Shown here: positions 1 through 6,434 of the stretch, piece after piece
Layout of the letters: every line of letters begins with the position of its first letter
How positions within the stretch are numbered: the first letter of the stretch is position 1
Source: Chloroflexota bacterium
Lineage (GTDB): Bacteria; Chloroflexota; UBA4733
NCBI GenBank assembly: GCA_025449435.1
Contig: JANWJO010000184.1
Coordinates: 1 to 13,823 of the forward strand
Direction of reading: 5' to 3'
DNA length: 13,823 nt
Notes under the pieces: generated by a model
Database searches by the model: none
Seen by the model: the letters and a program-made list of their open reading frames with translations, nothing else
What the model was told of the DNA's origin: nothing
Made by a program: the position numbers and the translations under genes

Positions 1-131
1 ACACGTAAGCTTGAAAGGGGAGCACCTATTGGCCATTCGCGACTAAACGCCGCTCGTGGTCGCTCCTTGTCCAAGTACTGCTGTTTCTGCTCGTCATGAA
101 CGTATTCCCGCTTCAAACGCTCCGACTTCAA
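1..131 (-). CDS. possible partial unknown ORF running off the left edge
   Basis: This is an open minus-strand frame of 43 codons with no stop, from TTG at 131 to the window edge. The predicted peptide is rich in Lys, Arg, Glu, Asp and Gln, as in a coiled or DNA-associated segment, then turns to Pro and Ser. The only Shine-Dalgarno-like bases before the TTG are GGA with a 3-base gap, which is weak. I do not recognise the family. The neighbouring minus frame (357-94) ends nearby, so a frameshifted remnant is also possible. This is a low-confidence call, listed so that the open frame is not lost. Confidence 0.15.
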   Translation of the reverse strand, partial: MKSERLKREYVHDEQKQQYLDKERPRAAFSREWPIGAPLSSLR

Positions 132-363
132 GGTTCCAGGCAAGGCGTGCCATCTGATACAGTTTCATCAGGAAGCATTGGATAGCCCGGGTCACCTTCC
201 TCACCAGTCCGGCGCCAGAAATCTTCCTTGCGTTCAGTCGTCCGACACTGGAATGACTGAAGACTTCCTCATGTCCAAATGTCCAATTGCTCAAACTGGC
301 CCGCGTTGCCGCGGCACTGACCAGTGCCATATTTTGAGACCGTCGACCGATCCGCAATCAAGC

Positions 364-393
364 TTGCTACTGATACAGCACACTTGCTATCCT
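364..393 (+). promoter_or_regulatory. candidate promoter of the ATPase-nuclease gene
   Basis: TTGCTA (364-369) lies 18 bases before TATCCT (388-393), which is preceded by TG at 385-386 as in an extended -10 element. The same nine bases, TGCTATCCT, occur upstream of the second nuclease gene of the island (minus, 5626-5618). The predicted start is about 7 bases downstream, leaving a short leader before the ATG at 426. This is a pattern match only. Confidence 0.35.
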
Positions 394-425
394 CGTTGCC
401 GATGTCCTGCCAGGAATACGGGGTG

Positions 426-2507
426 ATGATGGAAGAAGCCATAGTAGTACCCGGGTTGCAAAGCAGCGTGACGGCCGGGGCGAACTATCCACCTTATACG
501 ATGCGCATCTCTCGCCGCACCATCGATAAGCTCGGAGTCAAACTTTATGACAAAGCTAGCGCCGTAGTGGCGGAACTGATCGCAAATTCTTATGATGCCG
601 ACGCAGAGACCGTGCGGGTACGAATTCCGCTCAGTACCTTGCTCACCGCAAAGGAACAAGGTGGTCAGCCCGGTGATATTGGCTATTTCATTGAGGTGGT
701 GGACGACGGCCACGGCATGACACCGGACGAGGCGATTGCTCACTATCTAGAGGTGGGACGAGACCGCCGCGAAGTGGGACATCAGGGATCTCGGTCCCGA
801 AAAAAGAGCCGGCCAGTGATGGGTCGAAAAGGAATTGGTAAGCTCGCCCCGTTCGGGATCTGTCAACGCATTGAAGTATTGTCGGCGGGAGGGCCCAGTA
901 CTAACGATGGTTTCCTGATCACCCACTTCTATTTGGAGTATGAAAAGATTGTGGCCGATCAGGAAGAACCAGTCCCTTTGGAACGAGGACTAAAGGACAG
1001 AACCTTCGCCGCGACGAAAGGCACCACGATCCGCCTCAGCCACTTTCTGCCCAAGCGTGTTCCTGACCCCGAAACGTTCCACCGCCAACTAGCAACGAGA
1101 TTTATCTTTGCTAGCTCGGGTTTTAAGATAATTGTGGAAGACACGCGGAATCCTGAGGCGAATCCGGTGTCCGAAGTGCGAGCTGTGTCCATTCCAACAT
1201 TGGAGGGTACGAAAATTGAGTTGTCGACACGGCCGGTAAGAACGGACGATGGCGATGAGCTTCCTGTATCGGGTTGGCTGGCCCTTGCCCAAGAAGCGTA
1301 TAAGAATGAGGAACTGGCAGGCGTCCGGATCTACGCCCGCGACAAGATCGTAGCGACGACTCGCGATTTTGAACAGCCCGCAGGTTACACGGGAGAGTTC
1401 ACAATGCGTTCGTACCTCGTGGGAGAGGTACACGCGGAATGGCTAGACCTGGACGCGGGCGATGATCTGATTAGGACTGACCGGCAAGGCATCCTATGGG
1501 ACTCAGACTACGGTAGGGCGCTTCGACAATGGGGAGCCGACCTGATCCGAGAGATTGGCGCCTCGTCCCGCAAGCCTCGGCGACAGCGGACCAGCAAGAC
1601 CTTCCTAAGCAAGTCGGACATTGAAAAGAAGGCGAGGGACCGTTTTGGTGATGCCGAGGTCGTTCAGGTAGCTATTGACCTGGCGGGCCAGATTGGTGGC
1701 TTCGCCGCTGAGGACGAACTCGGTGATGAGGACTACATCAGAGAGCTAAGTGAGGTGATCCTATCAGTAGCTCCGCATAAAGCTCTAATCCAGGCCTTCC
1801 AGGAATTCAACAGGCAGGTCATTGGAGGAGCGATTGCTCTCGACAAGTTGATTGATCTCTTTGGAAAGGCGCGGGTTGCGGAGATGGCGTCTTATAGTCA
1901 GATTGCGGCGGAGCGAGTTGAGGTAATTCAAAGGCTGGAGGCGCTGGTTTTCGGAGACCATGTGAATGAGATCGAATTCCAGCGGATTATCACTGAGGCA
2001 CCATGGTTGATTGAGCCCACATGGTCAGTCATCTCGAAAAATCAGGCGCTAAAAACGTTCAAGGATTCCTTTGTGGCCTACTGGAGAAGACGCCATCACG
2101 AGGAGATTACGCTCGCGATCGGGTTTGAAAATAAACGGCCTGATTTTACCCTGATTAGTGTTGGCCAGATGTTGCATATCGTCGAGATCAAGACGCATGA
2201 CCATTACCTTGATGACAAGGACTTTGAGCGTCTACTTCGGTATGTACTTTCCTTCCGATCCTTCTTCCAAGACAATCCTGTGCTACGTGCGGAGTTCTCA
2301 AAGGGCTGGCGGATTGATTTAGTCGCTGACGGGGTCGATCTAAAGGACCCGTCGAAGAAAGAAAGCTACGGCAGCATTGAGGAAAGGCAAGAGGTATTGA
2401 GACTTTCTTGGGTCGACTTCCTGACTCGAGCAAAGACAGCCCATGAGATTTTCCTTATAATTCGCGACCAGGCAAGGACTACTGTGGCCCAGACTGACGA
2501 AGGTTAG
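426..2507 (+). CDS. GHKL-family ATPase fused to a C-terminal PD-(D/E)XK nuclease
   Basis: The predicted protein has 693 residues and is probably the DNA-sensing and cutting subunit of a restriction or defence system. The N-terminal third shows the GHKL (Hsp90/MutL/MORC-type) ATP site: the N-box ELIANSYDADA (residues 50-60), the G1 loop DDGHGM (93-98) and the glycine-rich lid GRKGIGKLAPFG (133-144). A helical stretch of about 120 residues leads to a nuclease-like domain. This has E517 in an EFQRIITEAPWLI helix, D573 in RPDFTL, then 13 residues later E587-I-K589 in HIVEIKTH: the D...ExK pattern, resembling Shedu/DUF4263-type nucleases. ATP hydrolysis by the clamp-like N-terminus would gate the nuclease (inference). 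The start is ATG 426 (AGGA at 412-415) or ATG 429 (GGGG at 420-423). GTG 324 and ATG 402 are also in frame but add residues unlike the family, and the ATPase homology begins near MRISRRTIDKLG at 501. The gene converges on the methyltransferase. The annotation is firm for the ATPase and fairly firm for the nuclease. Confidence 0.9.
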   Translation: MMEEAIVVPGLQSSVTAGANYPPYTMRISRRTIDKLGVKLYDKASAVVAELIANSYDADAETVRVRIPLSTLLTAKEQGGQPGDIGYFIEVVDDGHGMTPDEAIAHYLEVGRDRREVGHQGSRSRKKSRPVMGRKGIGKLAPFGICQRIEVLSAGGPSTNDGFLITHFYLEYEKIVADQEEPVPLERGLKDRTFAATKGTTIRLSHFLPKRVPDPETFHRQLATRFIFASSGFKIIVEDTRNPEANPVSEVRAVSIPTLEGTKIELSTRPVRTDDGDELPVSGWLALAQEAYKNEELAGVRIYARDKIVATTRDFEQPAGYTGEFTMRSYLVGEVHAEWLDLDAGDDLIRTDRQGILWDSDYGRALRQWGADLIREIGASSRKPRRQRTSKTFLSKSDIEKKARDRFGDAEVVQVAIDLAGQIGGFAAEDELGDEDYIRELSEVILSVAPHKALIQAFQEFNRQVIGGAIALDKLIDLFGKARVAEMASYSQIAAERVEVIQRLEALVFGDHVNEIEFQRIITEAPWLIEPTWSVISKNQALKTFKDSFVAYWRRRHHEEITLAIGFENKRPDFTLISVGQMLHIVEIKTHDHYLDDKDFERLLRYVLSFRSFFQDNPVLRAEFSKGWRIDLVADGVDLKDPSKKESYGSIEERQEVLRLSWVDFLTRAKTAHEIFLIIRDQARTTVAQTDEG

Positions 2508-2529
2508 CTGGACTTGATCCGATCGTCGT

Positions 2530-3885
2530 CTAAATGGCCATCTCGCCCTCAGTCTGGGTCTCGGCGAGACCTAATGCCAGCCCAGCTCGCACGCAACGCC
2601 GGTCGCTAAGAGAGACCGGCGCGACAGACCACCGACCAGTTAGGACCCCGAGGAGCGCTCCGCCGTGCAGGCGAGTAAAGAGGGGCGGTACCGCCTCACC
2701 AATCATCTCGCGCACATTGGTATGTCCCCATCGCTTCAAAGCATCACCCCATTGAAAGTCCCGGGGGAAGGTCTGGAGGTAAGCGCACTCTAGTGGGCTG
2801 AGGACGCGATTTTCCGAGGGATGTATCGTGCAATCACTTCCGATATGACCACTTGCGGTGGTGATCGTAGATGCCGGTAGGTCCGGCGACATTCTTCGAT
2901 AGCTCGAGGAACGGAAACCTCTTACGAGCCGATACGAGCCGTCCGGCGCTTGTACCACGGGGCGGAGCAGCGGCACATCGCACAAAGGGCAGACTGCGTC
3001 ATCTGGCCCCACGGATACCGGCCCGCACATCGCGCACTTGTCGTTCTCCCACGCGCTGCCGCCCGTATTGGGCTGGATCGCCGCCACCATGGCATACCGG
3101 CGATCTCGCCATATCGGGACGCTGTGAAGTCCGGCACCAACTGACGACACAGCCGTCTCCTCGGAGGCGGCGTCTAAGCTTGGTAAACGAAAGGCAGCGA
3201 GAGCATCCCTAAGTTTGATAGGGCCATCGCCTCCATAGCCGCGAGCGTGGGTTGGCCGAGGAAAGGGCGCGCGATGCTCGGCGTGTAACTTTTGCAACCC
3301 CAGTATGGATCGCCGAACGAAGGTAAGAAAGGCACGTTTCCGTACCTGCGGAACGCCATAATCCGCGAGGTCAGTTAGAATTGGGAATACTTCGTAGTCA
3401 TCATCGAGTAGCGATACGAGAAGCTTCGCAGCCGATATGGGTACCTGTGTCTCCGGATGGCGAACCTTGCGCGTCAGGAACGCCGGGACATTCTCCACCA
3501 CGACAATATTCGGCCGCAGCTCGCGAGCAACTCGCGCAATAACAACAACTAGCAGGTTGCGCGCGTCCTTCGACCCTGCGTCGGCGTCATTCCCTGGTCC
3601 TCGGCCGCTCCTAACACTGCTCATCCCCTGGCAGGGCGGGCATGCAGCGAGAAGTGCCGGCGGCTCATCATCCGCCACCAGACGGTATTTGGCCACAACG
3701 GCGGGCCAGCTCTCCCGAAGATCTCCCGGTACCCCAATAGCACCGTCATGATTGAGGAGACAGATTTCAAGCCGGCGAGGATCAAGTTCAGCCATAACCT
3801 CGAATCGAAAGCCGGCCTCCTTATATCCACAATCACCCGCTCCGCAATTGGAAAACAGACTAATTGCCCGTAGTTTACTATCCAT
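2530..3885 (-). CDS. DNA (cytosine-5-)-methyltransferase with a zinc-ribbon insert
   Basis: This enzyme transfers a methyl group from S-adenosylmethionine to carbon 5 of cytosine in a specific DNA site, here probably protecting host DNA from the island's nucleases. It has 451 residues, a normal length. Motifs run in the usual order: motif I SLFSNCGAGDCGY (9-21); motif IV ACPPCQG with catalytic Cys85; motif VI ENV (131-133); motif VIII QVRKR (180-184); motif IX-like SSYRRMSPDLPASTI (327-341); and motif X GEAVPPL (396-402). Between VIII and IX, in the target-recognition region, CxxC (284, 287) and CxxC (299, 302) look like a zinc ribbon. ATG 3885 is chosen over the in-frame TTG at 3909. It overlaps the end of the HTH gene by 8 bases, pointing to coupled translation, and motif I follows at the usual distance. 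A tail of about 50 residues follows motif X. The target site cannot be read from the sequence. Confidence 0.95.
   Translation of the reverse strand: MDSKLRAISLFSNCGAGDCGYKEAGFRFEVMAELDPRRLEICLLNHDGAIGVPGDLRESWPAVVAKYRLVADDEPPALLAACPPCQGMSSVRSGRGPGNDADAGSKDARNLLVVVIARVARELRPNIVVVENVPAFLTRKVRHPETQVPISAAKLLVSLLDDDYEVFPILTDLADYGVPQVRKRAFLTFVRRSILGLQKLHAEHRAPFPRPTHARGYGGDGPIKLRDALAAFRLPSLDAASEETAVSSVGAGLHSVPIWRDRRYAMVAAIQPNTGGSAWENDKCAMCGPVSVGPDDAVCPLCDVPLLRPVVQAPDGSYRLVRGFRSSSYRRMSPDLPASTITTASGHIGSDCTIHPSENRVLSPLECAYLQTFPRDFQWGDALKRWGHTNVREMIGEAVPPLFTRLHGGALLGVLTGRWSVAPVSLSDRRCVRAGLALGLAETQTEGEMAI
2557..2620. repeat. two hairpin-forming inverted repeats in the methyltransferase 3' end
   Basis: GGTCTC (2557-2562) pairs with GAGACC (2566-2571) across a 3-base loop. 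GCCGGTC (2598-2604) pairs with GACCGGC (2614-2620) across 9 bases. Both lie inside the last codons of the methyltransferase and 50-110 bases past the stop of the convergent ATPase gene. They could slow or end transcription coming from the ATPase gene, but neither is followed by a T-tract on either strand, so a classical intrinsic terminator is not supported. Confidence 0.35.
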
Positions 3886-4114
3886 CCGGCCCAACCCTAG
3901 GCGTGTCAACCGGTGCTGCCTTTCGCGGGCGTCCGGCAGGATAGCCGCGTTTCGGCCGGTTTGCCGCGTAGCGCTCGATATCTCTGCGGGAGAACACTAG
4001 CAAACGTTTCCCTACACGCTCCGCCGCAAGCTTGCCAGATCGGTGTAGATGCCGAAGGTGGTCAGGCGTACAACCCAAGATTTCGGCAGCTGCTTCAGCC
4101 GTTAGGCGCTCCAT
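3878..4114 (-). CDS. small excisionase/MerR-like helix-turn-helix DNA-binding protein
   Basis: This 78-residue protein is probably the transcriptional controller of the methyltransferase gene that follows it. The first 50 residues (MERLTAEAAAEILGCTPDHL, then a short turn, then LHRSGKLAAERVGKRLLVFSRR) match the HTH_17/excisionase-type winged helix. The pattern is a sensor helix, a turn at GCTPDHL, a recognition helix, and the wing with KRLLVF and RRDIERY. The tail (about 52-78) is Pro, Gly and Arg rich and probably disordered. ATG 4114 is chosen because TATAAT ends 7 bases before it, so the message would begin at or next to the start codon. The GTG at 4120 lies too close to the -10 to be used from that promoter. 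The stop overlaps the methyltransferase ATG. By analogy with controller proteins of restriction systems it may bind its own promoter (inference). A phage- or integron-type excisionase is the alternative, but no integrase is visible. Confidence 0.8.
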   Translation of the reverse strand: MERLTAEAAAEILGCTPDHLRHLHRSGKLAAERVGKRLLVFSRRDIERYAANRPKRGYPAGRPRKAAPVDTPRVGPDG

Positions 4115-4121
4115 CGACACT

Positions 4122-4150
4122 ATTATATCCGAAATCGGACCTAAATAAGA
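4122..4150 (-). promoter_or_regulatory. leaderless promoter of the HTH-methyltransferase operon with palindromic operator
   Basis: On the minus strand, TATAAT (4127-4122) is a perfect -10 box whose predicted start site falls on or next to the ATG at 4114. Seventeen bases further upstream is TCTTAT (4150-4145), a weak -35. The perfect inverted repeat TCCGA-AA-TCGGA (plus 4128-4139) fills the spacer directly next to the -10 box, where a bound protein would block RNA polymerase. The HTH protein is the obvious candidate ligand. The operator role is inference. Confidence 0.55.
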
Positions 4151-4260
4151 GGTAGTGACTGACCGACAACGGCGTCCGTATTAGTCGGCGGGTGCCGAAC
4201 ACGAAGTATGCAGCTTCCGTGCTGCGCACCGTGTGCCGATCTGTGACAAACCCTTCATTA

Positions 4261-4272
4261 CGGCGATCGCCG
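4261..4272. repeat. 12-base perfect palindrome
   Basis: CGGCGATCGCCG is its own reverse complement. It lies in the 217-base gap between the end of the winged-helix nuclease gene and the start of the HTH gene, about 147 bases upstream of the latter. It could be a regulator site or the target of a methyltransferase, or chance in GC-rich DNA. Confidence 0.3.
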
Positions 4273-4331
4273 ATAGCGAGTGGGTGGAGCACGAAACGAT
4301 GACAACTAGCTGCGTATTGTAACGCGGACTT

Positions 4332-5561
4332 CTAGACCTCATTTACATATTGCGCAAGCGCACGGATTACTCGGCGAGCCATCTGCGGGCTGATCACTAG
4401 CTGAATTTTGTCCACTGGCACTTTACCTAACACATTGATTGCCGGCGACAGAAGGAATTGGACAGCTTCCTCGACCTCATACTCTGCCAGGTCGTGGAGA
4501 TTTGGCAAACTTGTGTATTTCGGGCTCGCCAACAGAGCATAATATAGCCCGGTTACAGTTGGTGGGGGCCACCCTCCAATCGTGTCAATGATTCGAACAA
4601 GTAGGCTCCAACGACGCAAGCGCTGTTCATGGAGTTTGCGTAAGCTGTCCATTTCCGCCTTACAGCTATCGGACGGTGTGAACAGATTCCTTAGCTCAAT
4701 AAGAGTAAAGGGCGAGACTTTATGAAGGTTAAGTACCTCGACGAGCTCGTTAGTAGTGATGAGTATGACGTGATGCTGGTCAGCGAACTTGAGAAGATGG
4801 CCACTTGCAAAAGATGATCCGACCACGGCTGCGTAATCCGCGTTGTGTTGACTTCTGTGCAAAGCAATGGCGGACCAGTTGATATTGGCATCGATAACGG
4901 TGTCGTGATGAGTAGTCTTGGCATCGATGATCGCGCTGTACCCCTCAACCCTCAATGGTGCGTGCAGGTGAACGTCGGTTTCATTCGGGCCGCCGATGTG
5001 CTTGGCGTCAAACCCCAGCGTGCCAAACGCTTCAGCAACGTTTTTCTCAAAGAGTGTAGGGTCCTTAGAGTTGTGTTGATTGATCAGCAGCCTTTCGCAG
5101 AGCGAATCGATCGGATCCAACTTCTCGTTACCGGATCCGATGACAGACTCAGAGTGATCCGAGCCAGTAGGTACGTCCGTTGCTTGTGACGAAGCAGAGC
5201 TTTTTGGTACGGCAGATGGCGATGGTGTTTTCAAGCTAGCATATGCATAATCACCCGGTGTCCCGGTCCATTTATCCTGCAGCCACGTCCTGCCGGCGTC
5301 CGTGATTGGCCATACACCCCAGGGTCCATGGCCAATATAGCCTTTATCAACGAGAAGGTTCCGTGCCCAACGTATCTGATTATGCCAAAGACTTTCACTT
5401 CCATTGGTGACTGTTTGAGCGAGTTCATCTTTAGTAAGGTCCGGAAAGTAGGTTTGCACCAACCCATAGAGATCTTTGACTTTGGCCGAGCCATCGCATG
5501 TGCTGATCGCGGCGAGTATTGCAACATGGAGCTCCTCGGCACTGGCAAGAGGTAACGGCAT
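4332..5561 (-). CDS. winged-helix plus PD-(D/E)XK (Mrr-like) restriction endonuclease
   Basis: The predicted protein has 409 residues and is probably a DNA-cutting subunit of the island. Residues 1-98 look like the N-terminal winged-helix region seen in Mrr-type nucleases: EELHVAILAAI, a second helix ending in YFP, and a wing with GYIGHGPWGVWPITDAG. A Ser/Thr/Pro-rich linker (about 108-145) follows. The nuclease core starts at LFEKNVAEAFGTLGF (170-184, E172 or E177), has D196 in NETDVHLH, and D213-A-K215 in YSAIIDAKTTHHD, so the (D/E)XK motif uses Asp. HADYAAVVGSSF-type strand and helix elements follow. About 110 C-terminal residues (300-409) do not match anything I recognise and may be a recognition or oligomerisation domain. 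ATG 5561 is chosen over TTG 5591 because GGAGG stands 7 bases before it. The gene points toward the HTH-methyltransferase pair on the same strand, but the 217-base gap and the separate promoter argue for independent control. Confidence 0.8.
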   Translation of the reverse strand: MPLPLASAEELHVAILAAISTCDGSAKVKDLYGLVQTYFPDLTKDELAQTVTNGSESLWHNQIRWARNLLVDKGYIGHGPWGVWPITDAGRTWLQDKWTGTPGDYAYASLKTPSPSAVPKSSASSQATDVPTGSDHSESVIGSGNEKLDPIDSLCERLLINQHNSKDPTLFEKNVAEAFGTLGFDAKHIGGPNETDVHLHAPLRVEGYSAIIDAKTTHHDTVIDANINWSAIALHRSQHNADYAAVVGSSFASGHLLKFADQHHVILITTNELVEVLNLHKVSPFTLIELRNLFTPSDSCKAEMDSLRKLHEQRLRRWSLLVRIIDTIGGWPPPTVTGLYYALLASPKYTSLPNLHDLAEYEVEEAVQFLLSPAINVLGKVPVDKIQLVISPQMARRVIRALAQYVNEV

Positions 5562-5617
5562 TGCAACGCCTCCAAGGAAGTACCGGAACAACGAGTCATC
5601 AAAAGCTCTGCGCGCCT

Positions 5618-5640
5618 AGGATAGCATTAGCGACATAATG
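5618..5640 (-). promoter_or_regulatory. candidate promoter and inverted repeat upstream of the nuclease gene
   Basis: On the minus strand TGCTATCCT (5626-5618) resembles an extended -10 box and is identical to nine bases upstream of the ATPase-nuclease gene. ATGGCA, 4 of 6 matches to TTGACA, lies 17 bases upstream of TATCCT. The inverted repeat CATTA-6-TAATG (5625-5640) overlaps the spacer and could be an operator. All of this is pattern matching. Confidence 0.35.
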
Positions 5641-5696
5641 TGCCATGTTGCCATGCAGGAACTACTTGGGGCGTCCTTTCAGTCCCTGAAAAGATC

Positions 5697-6434
5697 CTAC
5701 CTGCGCCGTGCCGCCCAGTTCAATAAATTCTCCAGGAATGTGCAGTAGCCATCGCCTACTTCGGCGCCACTGGGCAAGCTGACACGCTCGGTGCCCCAAT
5801 CCACGATGCCGCCGCACCAGTGGGGTATCAGGTCGGTGGCGAAGGCCACGGTGCGGCCAGCGCTGCCATCGGTTACCGCGAGCAGTGGCACGGCGGCTCC
5901 GGCGGCTGGCTGGCCGTGGTTCCAGGCGACGTGCCGCGCTACTGCTATGAGGGAGGCGCCTGGCGCCAGTTCAACTGCGTTGTAGCCACATACCACCGGC
6001 GGGTGCGCAATATCCAGGCCGTGCACAATGGCGTGATCCGGTTGGACCGCCTCAAACCACAGGCCGCTCGACACGTTGCGCCGGTCGTCAGATTCAGCAC
6101 AGCGCACGGGCAACAGTTGCTCGATAGGGGTGCCCCGATAGCCGTTTCCCATGCCTGTGAACGACGTCCATCCTCCGACCATGATCAGGCCAGTGCCATG
6201 CGCGACCGCGCGCACCACGTCGCCCATGGCGGTGTGGTCGAAGTGGGCAGCCGGATAGTCGCTGAACAGCATGACATCGTAGGGTTCCTTCACGCGGGCC
6301 ACCCGTTCGCGTCCTTCGATGTGTGTCACGCTGTACCCCGCGCGTGCAAACGTCCCGAGCAAGTAACGTGCCGAGCCAGCCGACTCGCCTAACAGCAAAA
6401 CCCGTAGGCTACTGCTGTTCGTCTGTACCTGCAT
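5697..6434 (-). CDS. class-I glutamine amidotransferase-like protein (PF07090-type)
   Basis: This 245-residue protein looks like a cytoplasmic Rossmann-like alpha/beta protein of the GATase1-like group formerly called DUF1355. It begins with a strand and Gly-rich turn (LRVLLLGESAGSARYLL), has a middle strand YDVMLFSDYPA, and then the segment typical of this family, GGWTSFTGMGNGYRGTPIEQ (87-106), followed by LLPV. The position where true amidotransferases carry a Cys in a G-x-C-x-G elbow reads MVGGWTS, so amidotransferase activity is not supported. The function is unknown; relatives are often annotated near sugar catabolism or stress genes. Starts at 6515 and 6458 are also in frame. ATG 6434 is chosen because AGAAGGG lies 10 bases before it and the family fold begins about 10 residues later. 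The gene is divergent from the transporter and sits upstream of the restriction island on the same strand, 135 bases from the nuclease start. Confidence 0.75.
   Translation of the reverse strand: MQVQTNSSSLRVLLLGESAGSARYLLGTFARAGYSVTHIEGRERVARVKEPYDVMLFSDYPAAHFDHTAMGDVVRAVAHGTGLIMVGGWTSFTGMGNGYRGTPIEQLLPVRCAESDDRRNVSSGLWFEAVQPDHAIVHGLDIAHPPVVCGYNAVELAPGASLIAVARHVAWNHGQPAAGAAVPLLAVTDGSAGRTVAFATDLIPHWCGGIVDWGTERVSLPSGAEVGDGYCTFLENLLNWAARRR

Larger units (their letters stand above)
1..425. other. left flank without a recognised gene
   Basis: No reading frame here gives a protein I recognise. On the minus strand the frame 164 to 1 is open to the window edge, after a double TGA at 165-170. It reads as a very charged peptide from a possible TTG start at 131 (LKSERLKREYVHDEQKQQYL, then more Lys, Glu and Arg). 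It could be the start of a gene continuing left, a degraded fragment, or chance. Other open frames here (minus 357-94, plus 178-426) lack domain-like sequence. The last 60 bases probably hold the promoter of the ATPase gene. Confidence 0.35.

Noticed and set aside
4095..4292. 65-codon minus-strand open frame in the gap before the HTH gene
   Set aside because: It overlaps the HTH gene and its promoter in another frame, and has no ribosome site or family-like sequence.
5675..5694. Hairpin TTTCAG-tcc-CTGAAA after the amidotransferase-like gene as a terminator
   Set aside because: The stem has only 6 pairs, mostly A-T, and no T-tract follows on the minus strand, so termination is not supported.
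5820..6392. 190-codon plus-strand open frame opposite the amidotransferase-like gene
   Set aside because: It lies entirely antisense to a gene with clear family motifs, and its own composition is not protein-like.
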